NCBI GenBank assembly: GCA_002345625.1
Contig: DDWE01000018.1
Location: 13,771 to 33,962 of the forward strand
Reading direction: 5' to 3'
Length of the DNA stretch: 20,192 nucleotides
Source: Desulfuromonadaceae bacterium UBA2294
GTDB taxonomy: Bacteria; Desulfobacterota; Desulfuromonadia; Desulfuromonadales; UBA2294
Shown: positions 13,240 through 20,192 of the stretch, one piece after another
Layout of the letters: each line of letters starts with the position of its first letter
How positions within the stretch are numbered: position 1 is the first letter of the stretch
Translations under genes and position numbers: made by a program
Notes under the pieces: model-generated
Told to the model about the DNA's origin: nothing
What the model saw: only the letters and a program-made list of their open reading frames with translations
Databases searched by the model: none

Positions 13240-13320
13240 AAGTCGCAAAGACACAAAGAAAAGCGGTTCGGGGTTCAAGTCATGAGCTTTAACCTTTGTG
13301 AACTTTGTGGCTTTGTGTGG
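13240..13320. repeat. Dispersed-type 'ctttgtg' intergenic repeat
   Basis: Three copies of CTTTGTG at 13294, 13303 and 13311 face an opposed arm with CACAAAG at 13252-13258 and a near copy CGCAAAG, giving an imperfect inverted structure with a ~30-nt loop. Similar 'ctttgtgactttgtg' strings recur between genes in many delta-proteobacterial genomes. It fills the 251-bp gap between resB and the hydrolase; I see no gene in this gap. Confidence 0.5.
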
Positions 13321-13397
13321 GAAAACGCATTTTTCCTTGACTTGTTTTACGCTGTTCTCAGTGTTTGAATGAACTCTGTGGTGAAGGCTATTCAGGT

Positions 13398-14600
13398 TTA
13401 GTCTGCTGTAGCCGCTGTCAATCGCTCCAGCAGCTCGCGGCCACGCTCATCGCCGCAGCCGGTCAGGGGCAACAGCTGCCAGCCGTCCCCGTCACGGACC
13501 ACGCCGATCGCCCGGTAGCGGACCGTAAAGGCGGCGTAAAGCCCGAGTACCAAAAGAATCGAACCGGCCCAGACCAGTGGCTCGCCCGGGTCTTTCGACA
13601 GCTGGAAGCCGGAATAATAGAAGCCGAACTCGTCCTGGTTCCAGGCTGTCTGGTAGATGGCGATGCCGCGATGCACCAGAGGGTGGTTGACCTCAACCAG
13701 CGCCTGCTTGACCACCTGCCCATCCTCCAGAACCGATACCTTGCTTTGATACTGACGGATCACCGGGTCGCGGAAACCGGTCAGGCGCAGCAGGAGTTGC
13801 TGATCGAGAAAGTTGGGGATCGGAGCCTCTTTACTTCTGTTCGACGGCGTCAGGTAGGTGCCGATCTTGCGGCCATTTTGTAGAATATCGAGGGTCAGGG
13901 TCTGGTCAAAAGGGACAAAGCGGACCACCTGTGCCGTCAGGCCGGGGAGCGGCAGATCGACACTCTCCCCCTCGCGAGTAATGATGTCGGCGAGCTCGGT
14001 CTTGCTCATCGGCTCGTAGGCACTAAAACGGACATCGATAGGGTAGTACTGCAGTTGAAAGTCATCGAGGCGCAGGGTGAAGCCGAGCGGGGTATCCTGC
14101 TCTGTGCCCCAGTCGAAGTACTGGTCGCTGGTTTCGCCGACAGCGATCTGCGTGGTACCGATAAAGCCGAAGCTGGAGAGGGTACCACCAAGCAGGATCA
14201 ATAGCAGGGAGAGGTGGACCAGGGTCGATCCCCAGCGTCCGGGACGTCCGCGCCAGGCCAGGACGCCGTCGGGCAGCGCAGTCAGATGAAATCCGGCAGA
14301 CTGCAGCAGTTCGGTCGGATCGCTGTTGATCGATACCGTGCCGCTGTGTGTCGCCAGGCGGTCGCCAAGGCGCTGGCGGTCGGCGAGATTGCGGCGCAGG
14401 GTTTTCCAGGTGCAGGCCAGCAGGTTGAGGGCGAGCAGGAGCAGCAGCAACCGGAACAGCGGCGACTGGTAATACAGTTCGTAGCGGTTTTCCTCAAGCG
14501 GCTTGATGGTGCCGAGGGTTGCGCTGGTCGCCAGACCCAGTAGCAGGACAATCGTCAGGCGAACCGAGGTGAAAAAATCGAGCCAGCGAAAATTGGCCAT
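13398..14600 (-). CDS. resB: ResB/CcsB-family cytochrome c biogenesis protein
   Basis: Membrane component of the system II cytochrome c maturation pathway, where ResB (CcsB) works with ResC (CcsA) to deliver haem and keep apocytochrome reduced outside the inner membrane. It has 400 residues with transmembrane helices about 12-30, 47-63, 124-143 and 341-357, and a large periplasmic domain between the third and fourth. Family landmarks are FFTSVRLTIVLLLGLA at the N-terminus, the conserved H129 in STLVHLSLLLILLGG, and NHPLVHRGIAIYQTAW (304-319). It is shorter than many ResB proteins but complete. The gene starts 20 bp after mgtE, so the two are probably co-transcribed. The usual partner resC is not adjacent downstream, which is somewhat unusual. 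Confidence 0.92.
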   Translation of the reverse strand: MANFRWLDFFTSVRLTIVLLLGLATSATLGTIKPLEENRYELYYQSPLFRLLLLLLALNLLACTWKTLRRNLADRQRLGDRLATHSGTVSINSDPTELLQSAGFHLTALPDGVLAWRGRPGRWGSTLVHLSLLLILLGGTLSSFGFIGTTQIAVGETSDQYFDWGTEQDTPLGFTLRLDDFQLQYYPIDVRFSAYEPMSKTELADIITREGESVDLPLPGLTAQVVRFVPFDQTLTLDILQNGRKIGTYLTPSNRSKEAPIPNFLDQQLLLRLTGFRDPVIRQYQSKVSVLEDGQVVKQALVEVNHPLVHRGIAIYQTAWNQDEFGFYYSGFQLSKDPGEPLVWAGSILLVLGLYAAFTVRYRAIGVVRDGDGWQLLPLTGCGDERGRELLERLTAATAD

Positions 14601-14620
14601 GAAAAGGTCTCTTCGGGTGT

Positions 14621-15976
14621 CTAGTGTAGTAGTTTGATGAAGGACGTTGCGGTGGCGAAGTAAATCAGGATACCGGTGATGTCGTTGGCCGTCTGCACGA
14701 AGGGGGCGGCTGCGATCGCCGGATCGACACCGATGCGCTTGAAGAAGGCCGGGGCCAGGACCCCCATGGTGGCGGCGACGGTGATCGCCATGATCATGGC
14801 AAAGCCGACGACGAGGCCGAGATAGGGGTTGCCGTGCCAGGCCCAGGCGATGAGGCCGACGGCGAGGCCGCAGACCATACCCATGACAACGCCGACGCGC
14901 ATTTCGCGAAAGATAACCCGGCGGATGCTCCCCACATCAATGCGGCCGGTGGCAAAACCGCGGACGACGATGGTCGCCGACTGGCCGCCGACGTTACCGC
15001 CCATGCCGGTGATGACCGGGATAAAGGTGATCAGGGCAATGACATCCCGCAGGGTGACCTTGAACCGCCACATCAGATAGCCGGTGACAACACCGCCGAG
15101 CAGGTTGGTCAACAGCCAGGGCAGGCGCAGCCGGGCGATGCGCAGCGAGTCGTAGCCGAGCAGCAGCTCCTCGTCGTTGGCACCGGCCATTTTGTAGATA
15201 TCCTCCGTCGCTTCGCGGCGGATAACGTCGATGATGTCATCGACGGTGATGACCCCCATCAGCTTGTTGGTGTCGTTGATGACCGGGATGGCGAGGATGC
15301 TGTATTTTTCCACCACCCGCGCCACCTCTTCCTGGTCGACATCGGTGCGGACGCTGATGACCTCGCGGACCATGATTTCACTCAGGGTCTTTTCGGGGGA
15401 GACGGTGAGCAGCTTGCGCAGGGAGAGCACCCCGACCAGGTGATTGTGGGCATCGGTCACATAGAGATAAAAGACCATCTCGACGTGCTCGGCCTGATGG
15501 ATGGCGTCGATGGCCTGACGGACCGTCATCTCTTCGGAGAGGGAGAAGATCTCCGTCGACATGATACCGCCGGCGCTGTCTTCGTCATACTGGAGCAGTT
15601 GCTCGATCTCTTGCGAATCGACATCCTCCATCGCCTGGAGAATCTCTGCCGCCAGCTCTTCCGGCAGGTTCTGGATAACGTCGACGGCGTCGTCGTAGGC
15701 CATCTCTTCCAGCACCTCGGTGATGGCCTCTTTTTTCAGGTCGCCGAGCAGTAGAGCGGAGACCGCCGGATCGAGCTCAGACAGAACCGTTGCCGCCAGC
15801 TCCGGGTCGTCGATCAGGGTGAAGAGGGTGTGTTGTTCCCGCAGCTCAAGATCACGGAACAGGTGCGCAACATCGGCCGGATGGGTCTTCAGCAGCAGAT
15901 TGGCGAGGCTCGGGCTGGCATCACGGCGGATCAGCCGGCGGGCGGTCTCGAGCAGTAGCTGGTGTCTCTGGTCCAT
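14621..15976 (-). CDS. mgtE: Magnesium channel/transporter MgtE
   Basis: Mg2+-gated Mg2+ channel of the inner membrane. It has 451 residues, the usual length. The cytoplasmic superhelical N domain is about 1-130 (HPADVAHLFRDL, YDEDSAGGIMSTE), the CBS pair about 135-260 (ITVDDIIDVI), a plug helix follows, and five transmembrane helices fill about 285-450. The pore signature is intact (PVITGMGGNVGGQSATIVVRG, 320-339), and D432 in QTANDITGILIYF matches the ion-coordinating aspartate of the family. An in-frame extension to 16222 is rejected because it has no family similarity and runs through the promoter; the ATG at 15976 has GGAG 7 nt upstream. The ~68-nt leader is too short for an M-box riboswitch. 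Confidence 0.96.
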   Translation of the reverse strand: MDQRHQLLLETARRLIRRDASPSLANLLLKTHPADVAHLFRDLELREQHTLFTLIDDPELAATVLSELDPAVSALLLGDLKKEAITEVLEEMAYDDAVDVIQNLPEELAAEILQAMEDVDSQEIEQLLQYDEDSAGGIMSTEIFSLSEEMTVRQAIDAIHQAEHVEMVFYLYVTDAHNHLVGVLSLRKLLTVSPEKTLSEIMVREVISVRTDVDQEEVARVVEKYSILAIPVINDTNKLMGVITVDDIIDVIRREATEDIYKMAGANDEELLLGYDSLRIARLRLPWLLTNLLGGVVTGYLMWRFKVTLRDVIALITFIPVITGMGGNVGGQSATIVVRGFATGRIDVGSIRRVIFREMRVGVVMGMVCGLAVGLIAWAWHGNPYLGLVVGFAMIMAITVAATMGVLAPAFFKRIGVDPAIAAAPFVQTANDITGILIYFATATSFIKLLH

Positions 15977-16044
15977 CGGCGCTCTCCAAAGGTGGGTGCG
16001 ATCGAAATCGGGCAAAGGCAAGAGGTTTTCATTGCAAGCCTGAC

Positions 16045-16074
16045 ATGCTAACACCGCCGCTTTACTCAAGTCAA
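16045..16074 (-). promoter_or_regulatory. Candidate promoter of mgtE-resB
   Basis: On the minus strand TTGACT (-35; 16069-16074) and TAGCAT (-10; 16045-16050) are spaced by 18 bp, matching 5/6 and 4/6 of consensus, about 68 nt upstream of the mgtE start. Confidence 0.4.
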
Positions 16075-16207
16075 TCGGGCGGGCGCTTGTCGGATGCCTT
16101 GTCAGGGGGACAATTGATTGGTAGAGTTTCACACCTAGAATGGGCTTATAACTTGAACAAAGACTCTTGGCCACTAGAACGCGAAGAAAACAAGGCCAAA
16201 GATGTTT

Positions 16208-16315
16208 TTGGACGCAGATCAAATCTGATGAACGCAGATAAGATCTATTGGGTCAAATACTGGTAAAAACCTAGGGGTTTAAAATCTGCGTTCATCAGAT
16301 TTGATCTGCGTCCAA
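16208..16315. repeat. Perfect 32-bp inverted repeat with 44-nt loop
   Basis: The left arm 16208-16239 begins TTGGACGCAGATCAAATCTG and the right arm 16284-16315 is its exact reverse complement; the loop is 16240-16283. Each arm has internal 'acgcagat' repeats. Similar 'aacgcagat' intergenic repeats are widespread in delta-proteobacteria, so this is probably one member of a dispersed family. In RNA it would form a very stable hairpin upstream of the GH57 gene. Confidence 0.9.
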
Positions 16316-16405
16316 TTGCTTTTCGCTCTTTTTGTGCTGTTTCACCAGGCACGAAGGTGTCAGGAAAAGCAAAAGTATGTCACATAGCCGGGAGGTCATA
16401 TTCTG

Positions 16406-18793
16406 ATGACGGATCGTTTCGTTTGTGTCCATGGCCACTTTTATCAGCCGCCGCGCGAGAACCCCTGGCTTGAATCGGTCGATCCCGAAGACTCCGCCGC
16501 TCCGTTTCACGACTGGAATGCGCGCATCGCCGAGGAGTGCTACGCGCCGAATACGGCGGCCCGCATTCTGGATGAACAGGGGCGGATCTGCCGCATCGTC
16601 AACAACTTCAGCCGGATCAGTTTCAATGTCGGCCCGACCTTGATGAGCTGGTTGCGTCGGCATCATCCGGAGACCCTTGCCGCCATGATCGCTGCTGACC
16701 AGGCAGCGCAGGCCCGTTTCTCCGGCCACGGCAGTGCCATCGCCCAGGTTTATAATCACCTGATCATGCCTCTGGCCAACCGGCGCGACAAGATCACCCA
16801 GATCCGCTGGGGGATCGACGACTTCCGCACCCATTTCGGCCGGATGCCGGAGGGGATGTGGCTGGCGGAGACTGCGGTCGATACCGAAACCCTGGAGCTT
16901 TTGGCCGAGGCCGGCATCCGCTTCACCATCCTCGCTCCGCATCAGGCGCGCCAGGTGCGCAAAATCGGTGATGTCGCCTGGCAGACGCCGAAGCGTCTCG
17001 CCACCGGTCAGCCGTATCGCTGCCTGTTGCCCTCCGGGCGGGAGATCGCCATCTTCTTTTACAACGGCGCTCTGGCCAGTGATGTTGCTTTCGGTGATTT
17101 GCTCAAGGATGGCGGCCGGCTGGCGCGGCAGATCGTGCAGAGCTTCAGCCGCGACGCCGCACCGCAGCTGGCGCACTTTGCCACCGATGGGGAGACTTTC
17201 GGGCATCACCATCGCTTCGGTGAGATGGCTCTGGCTTACTGTCTTGATCACATTGAGCAGGACAATCAGGCCGAGCTGACGGTTTACGGTGCTTATCTGG
17301 AGAAGTTTCCTCCCACCCAGGAGGTGCGCATTCGCGACAACACCTCCTGGAGTTGTGCCCACGGCATTGAGCGCTGGCGCTCGGACTGCGGTTGTCGCAT
17401 CGATTTACAACGCAACTGGCGGCAGAACTGGCGGGCGCCGCTGCGTGCCGCCCTCGACTGGTTGCGCGATGAACTGGCCGACCTGTTTGTGGCCGAGGCG
17501 GCGCAGTTATTCCCCGACCCCTGGCAGACCCGCGACGAGTACATCGCCGTGCTCCTCGATCGCACGCAGGCGCGTGCATTTTTGACGGTGCAGGCGAAGC
17601 GCCCACTCGATCAAGCGGAAACAATGCAGGCTCTTGGGCTGCTGGAGATGCAGCGCCAGGCGATGGCGATGTACACCAGCTGCGGCTGGTTTTTTGACGA
17701 TGTGGCCGGCCTGGAGAGTCAGCAGATTTTACGCTTTGCCGCCCGCGCTCTGCATCTGGCTGCCGATGCCGGTCAACCCGGACTGGTTGAGCCGTTTCTG
17801 CAGCGTCTGGCCCTGGCGCCGAGCAACGATCCGCAGTGGCGTGATGCCCGTCACCTGTTTGAGGAGCGGATTCTGGCCAACCGTGTCGACCTGGCCCACG
17901 TCGCCGCCCATCACGCCATCGCCACCGGCTTCTCCACCCGGCGTCAGCCGTCGGTCGAGCCGCTAGCCATTCACTGCTATCAGGCCCGCGAAAGGCAGCT
18001 TGAACAGCATGTGGCTGAGGGTGCCCGCCTCTGCCTTGGACTGGTTGAAATTACCTCCGGCATCACCTTCGAACAGGGCACCTTTCTGTTTGCCGTGCTG
18101 CACATCGGCGGCTACAGCCTCAATGCCGGACTCCTCCCCTACCGTGATGACGCCCACTACACGGCGTTTCGCAGCCAAGTGCTGCAGCCGTTTCGCGACG
18201 GCGATGTGGCGGAAGTGTTGCTGCAGCTTGATCGTCAGTTTGGCGCCGCCAGCTACAATCTCTGGCACCTGTTTGCTGACGAGCGGCGCAGTATTCTCGA
18301 CCGGATCATGTCCGACACCCTGCACAGTGTCGAGAATGAATTCCGGGCGATTCATGACCGACATCTCAACATGCTCCGCTTTTTGCGCGATCTCAACGTG
18401 CCGTTGCCGCCGCAGCTGACCATTCCGGTCGGCAGCGTGCTCAACAGTGATCTGCAACGGGCTCTGTCCAGCCACCCCTGTAACATCAAGGTGCTGCATT
18501 CCGCTATCGAAGAGGCCCTCTCTCTGGGGGTTGAGCTCGACAAGCCGGCGCTGACCCATGCTGTCGGTCGCCGTATCGCCGAGTTGCTTGATGATGTTGC
18601 CGCCGCTCCGCAGGATCGCGGTCGACTTGATGCAGCCAGTGATTTACTGGAGCTGCTCGATACCTGGAAACTGCCGGTCGATCTCTGGCGCGCCCAGACC
18701 CGCTTCTTTGAGCTGTTCGGCGGGCAGCCGGCGTTAGCAGTGCCGGCGGAAGCGGTAGCTCTGGCGGAGTGGTTGAAAGTACGGTTGGAGTGA
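16406..18793 (+). CDS. Glycoside hydrolase family 57 protein with DUF3536 domain
   Basis: A 795-residue cytosolic protein (no signal peptide). The N-terminal (beta/alpha)7 barrel shows the GH57 motifs: HFYQPP (11-16, motif 1), GMWLAETAVD with E155 as the likely nucleophile, and FATDGETFGHHH with D261 as the likely acid. The C-terminal half (about 400-790) is helix-rich and matches the DUF3536 region that accompanies this GH57 branch. GH57 enzymes act on alpha-glucans (amylases, branching and debranching enzymes); this branch has no firm substrate that I know of, and glycogen metabolism is a guess. GGGAGG lies about 10 nt before the ATG. It is followed closely by recO with no obvious strong terminator, only weak GATCGGTC dyads at 18801-18836. 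Confidence 0.88.
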   Translation: MTDRFVCVHGHFYQPPRENPWLESVDPEDSAAPFHDWNARIAEECYAPNTAARILDEQGRICRIVNNFSRISFNVGPTLMSWLRRHHPETLAAMIAADQAAQARFSGHGSAIAQVYNHLIMPLANRRDKITQIRWGIDDFRTHFGRMPEGMWLAETAVDTETLELLAEAGIRFTILAPHQARQVRKIGDVAWQTPKRLATGQPYRCLLPSGREIAIFFYNGALASDVAFGDLLKDGGRLARQIVQSFSRDAAPQLAHFATDGETFGHHHRFGEMALAYCLDHIEQDNQAELTVYGAYLEKFPPTQEVRIRDNTSWSCAHGIERWRSDCGCRIDLQRNWRQNWRAPLRAALDWLRDELADLFVAEAAQLFPDPWQTRDEYIAVLLDRTQARAFLTVQAKRPLDQAETMQALGLLEMQRQAMAMYTSCGWFFDDVAGLESQQILRFAARALHLAADAGQPGLVEPFLQRLALAPSNDPQWRDARHLFEERILANRVDLAHVAAHHAIATGFSTRRQPSVEPLAIHCYQARERQLEQHVAEGARLCLGLVEITSGITFEQGTFLFAVLHIGGYSLNAGLLPYRDDAHYTAFRSQVLQPFRDGDVAEVLLQLDRQFGAASYNLWHLFADERRSILDRIMSDTLHSVENEFRAIHDRHLNMLRFLRDLNVPLPPQLTIPVGSVLNSDLQRALSSHPCNIKVLHSAIEEALSLGVELDKPALTHAVGRRIAELLDDVAAAPQDRGRLDAASDLLELLDTWKLPVDLWRAQTRFFELFGGQPALAVPAEAVALAEWLKVRLE

Positions 18794-18842
18794 CAATGTC
18801 GGATCGATCGGTCGGAGCTGACGGATCGGTCCGATCTAGTTA

Positions 18843-18871
18843 TTCTTAAACCTATCCCTTTCTGCTATTCT
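18843..18871 (+). promoter_or_regulatory. Possible extended -10 promoter of recO, implying leaderless mRNA
   Basis: TATTCT (18866-18871), preceded by TGC (extended -10), lies only 7 nt before the recO ATG. A poor -35, TTCTTA (18843-18848), is 17 bp upstream. Transcription would start at or next to the start codon. No Shine-Dalgarno sequence precedes recO, which is consistent but not conclusive. Confidence 0.3.
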
Positions 18872-18878
18872 ACCTGCC

Positions 18879-19637
18879 ATGCAGTTTCAGGTCTCGGATG
18901 CCATCATTTTACGCCACATCGATTACGGCGAAGCCGATCGGGTGGTGACCTTTTTCACCCCGCAGCAGGGGCGCTGCAAGGGGTTTGCCCGCGGTGCGCG
19001 CAACAGCCGTAAACGCTTCGGCACCGCGTTGGAGCCCTTCGCCCAGGTGCGCGTGCACTGGTCGCCGGCCAAGGGGAGCGGCCTGCCACCCCTGCGCGAG
19101 GTGGAGCTGATCGATTTGCGCGTCGGTCTGCGCTCCGACCTGTTGTCGCTGGCTCTGGCCGGCTACGGTTGCGAGCTGGTTGAGGAGCTGGTCGGCGATG
19201 ATCCCGGCCACCCGGATATTTACCAGCTGCTGCGGGCGTTCCTCGACCATCTGGCGACGGCCGGCCCCTCGCCGACGGCGCGGCTGCTGTTCGAACTGCG
19301 GTTGTTACACCAGATCGGTTATGTGCCGCATCTGCTGCACTGTGCCGAATGTTTCGGTCCTTTGGCCGACGAGGTTGCCTTCGATCCGCATCGCGGCGGC
19401 AGTCTTTGTGGCGGTTGTGCTCCGGCCGCCGGCGGAGTGCGCCTCGGGTTGACCACGGTCGGTTCTCTGGCCCGCCTGCTGCGCTCCCCACCGGAGCAGT
19501 TTGCCGGCATCAACCTCGGTGAGCGGACTCTGGCTGAGGGGGGCGCCGCTCTGGCCACGGCCCTGAATATCCACCTGTCGCGACCGCTGCGCTCTTTGCG
19601 TTTTCTACGTGAAATCAGTCGCGCTTTCGAGGGGTGA
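18879..19637 (+). CDS. recO: DNA repair protein RecO
   Basis: Recombination mediator that anneals single strands and, with RecR, loads RecA onto SSB-coated DNA in the RecFOR pathway. It has 252 residues, the usual size. The N-terminal OB fold (1-80) opens with SDAIILRHIDYGEADRVVTFF and GRCKGFARGARNSRKRFG, the typical RecO start. A helical domain follows, with a zinc site from two CxxC pairs (C155-AE-C158 and C177-GG-C180). The Met at 18879 gives the standard N-terminus. It sits between the GH57 gene and glyQ; a recO-glyQS order is familiar in several bacterial groups. Confidence 0.96.
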   Translation: MQFQVSDAIILRHIDYGEADRVVTFFTPQQGRCKGFARGARNSRKRFGTALEPFAQVRVHWSPAKGSGLPPLREVELIDLRVGLRSDLLSLALAGYGCELVEELVGDDPGHPDIYQLLRAFLDHLATAGPSPTARLLFELRLLHQIGYVPHLLHCAECFGPLADEVAFDPHRGGSLCGGCAPAAGGVRLGLTTVGSLARLLRSPPEQFAGINLGERTLAEGGAALATALNIHLSRPLRSLRFLREISRAFEG

Positions 19638-19678
19638 TCACCCCTTAAAACAGGCGGTTTTTTGGCAATACGCCTGTT
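19630..19678 (+). terminator. Dyads after recO, possible weak terminator
   Basis: A perfect 16-bp palindrome, AGGGGTGATCACCCCT (19630-19645), spans the recO stop codon. An 8-bp stem AACAGGCG / CGCCTGTT (19649-19656, 19671-19678) with a 14-nt loop follows. Neither is followed by a U-tract, so termination is doubtful. The last bases of the second arm also form the start of the glyQ -35 box. Confidence 0.35.
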
Positions 19679-19706
19679 GACAGCCGGCGATCAAAGAGGC
19701 TAGAAT
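19677..19706 (+). promoter_or_regulatory. Sigma-70 promoter of glyQ
   Basis: A perfect -35 TTGACA (19677-19682), 18 bp, then TAGAAT (19701-19706, 5/6). The predicted start near 19713 leaves a leader of about 77 nt. Confidence 0.75.
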
Positions 19707-19720
19707 TCCGGGTCCGGCAT

Positions 19721-19736
19721 CTGTATACAGCATACA
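19721..19736 (+). promoter_or_regulatory. Inverted repeat in the glyQ leader
   Basis: CTGTATACAG (19721-19730) is a perfect palindrome and is nested in TGTAT-ACAGC-ATACA (19722-19736). It lies just downstream of the predicted transcription start, where a repressor could act. A further small stem GCGAC / GTCGC lies at 19751-19767. No T-box features are seen. Confidence 0.35.
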
Positions 19737-19789
19737 ATCTTTCGCACGCGGCGACGACGTCTGTCGCGGCCGTTTTATCTGGAGGTATC

Positions 19790-20192
19790 GTGACTTTTCA
19801 AGATCTGATTCTCGGACTGCAGGCCTACTGGGCCAAGCAGGGCTGTATCATTCAGCAGCCCTACGATGTTGAGAAAGGGGCCGGTACCTTCAACCCGGCG
19901 ACCTTCCTGCGTGTCCTCGGCCCCGAACCGTGGAATGTCGCCTATGTCGAGCCGTCGCGGCGTCCGACCGATGGCCGCTATGGCGAGAACCCGAACCGTC
20001 TGCAGCACTACTATCAGTTTCAGGTGATTCTCAAGCCGAATCCGCACAACATTCAGGAGCTTTACCTCGAGTCGCTGAAGACCTTCGGTCTCGATCCGTC
20101 CAAACACGACATCCGTTTTGTCGAGGACGACTGGGAGTCGCCGACCCTCGGTGCCTGGGGCCTCGGTTGGGAGGTCTGGCTCGACGGCATGG
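19790..20192 (+). CDS. glyQ: Glycyl-tRNA synthetase alpha subunit (5' part)
   Basis: Alpha chain of the bacterial alpha2beta2 glycyl-tRNA synthetase, which activates glycine. The 134 residues in the window read M(V)TFQDLILGLQAYWAKQGC, IIQQPYDVEKGAGTFNPATF, then LGPEPWNVAYVEPSRRPTDG and so on to WGLGWEVWLDGM, the strongly conserved GlyQ N-terminus with the class II motif region. The start codon is GTG at 19790, with an ideal GGAGG at 19781-19785, 4 nt away. The gene runs off the right edge; glyS is expected next but is not visible. It has its own strong promoter upstream. Confidence 0.97.
   Translation, partial: MTFQDLILGLQAYWAKQGCIIQQPYDVEKGAGTFNPATFLRVLGPEPWNVAYVEPSRRPTDGRYGENPNRLQHYYQFQVILKPNPHNIQELYLESLKTFGLDPSKHDIRFVEDDWESPTLGAWGLGWEVWLDGM

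Larger units (their letters stand above)
15977..16405. other. Divergent intergenic region mgtE / GH57
   Basis: This 429-bp gap contains the mgtE promoter and, on the plus strand, a possible promoter TTGATT-16-TAGAAT (16114-16141). It also holds a TTGGCC/GGCCAA dyad near 16168-16198, the perfect 32-bp inverted repeat, and a GGGAGG Shine-Dalgarno site about 10 nt before the GH57 start. No gene is seen. Confidence 0.45.

Noticed and set aside
15977..16222. N-terminal extension of the mgtE frame, and an M-box Mg2+ riboswitch in the leader
   Set aside because: The extension crosses the promoter and is not like MgtE. The leader from the predicted transcription start is only about 68 nt and shows no M-box elements.
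18801..18836. Terminator between the GH57 gene and recO
   Set aside because: Only short GATCGG/CCGATC pairing with a long loop and overlapping direct repeats; no stable stem with a U-tract.

Overview
The window looks like chromosome of a Desulfuromonadales-type delta-proteobacterium (Geobacter / Desulfuromonas / Pelobacter relatives). The reasons are its moderately high G+C, an atypical type II secretion/MSHA-like cluster whose gene order resembles the oxp locus I recall from Geobacter sulfurreducens, a DUF3536-type GH57 protein, and dispersed intergenic repeats of the 'acgcagat' and 'ctttgtg' kinds. Genus assignment is inference; no rRNA, tRNA or CRISPR array is seen.

Layout. 1-866: a REP-associated (Y1/HUH) transposase, visibly more A+T-rich than the rest and missing only the first base of its likely start codon. 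867-1270: a gene-poor gap with an 18-codon peptide gene (MKKYMKPAVVGSGSVHPC) that has a good Shine-Dalgarno site and its own hairpin terminator, then a second hairpin that ends the minus-strand operon. 1271-10544 (all minus strand): a tightly packed secretion/pilus operon. Read 5'->3' it is ATPase (gspE), platform protein (gspF), an enlarged GspG-like pseudopilin, a PilM-PilN fusion, PilO-like, MshK/PilP-like, a lipoprotein secretin, then two GspG pseudopilins. The last segment is a tandem duplication of about 1 kb. It produced the two GspG paralogues (about 75% identical) and left a frameshifted copy of the secretin 3' end between them. A convincing promoter precedes gspE.

10738-12270: two lipoprotein genes of unknown function transcribed divergently. 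A strong bidirectional terminator separates the second from a convergent alpha/beta hydrolase (12352-13146). A 'ctttgtg' repeat gap follows, then resB (cytochrome c biogenesis) preceded by mgtE (Mg2+ channel) as a minus-strand pair.

15977-16405 is an intergenic region with the mgtE promoter and a perfect 32-bp inverted repeat. The right end is plus strand: a large GH57/DUF3536 protein, recO, and the 5' part of glyQ (glycyl-tRNA synthetase alpha), which has a clear promoter and a GTG start.

How the genes work together: the minus-strand operon should build one envelope-spanning machine. GspE would power GspF, which assembles pseudopilins below an outer-membrane secretin, with PilMN/PilO/MshK-like proteins as the inner-membrane bridge. 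The ATPase carries a tandem motif of the c-di-GMP-binding MshEN type, so second-messenger control is plausible. The prepilin peptidase and the secreted substrate are not in this window.
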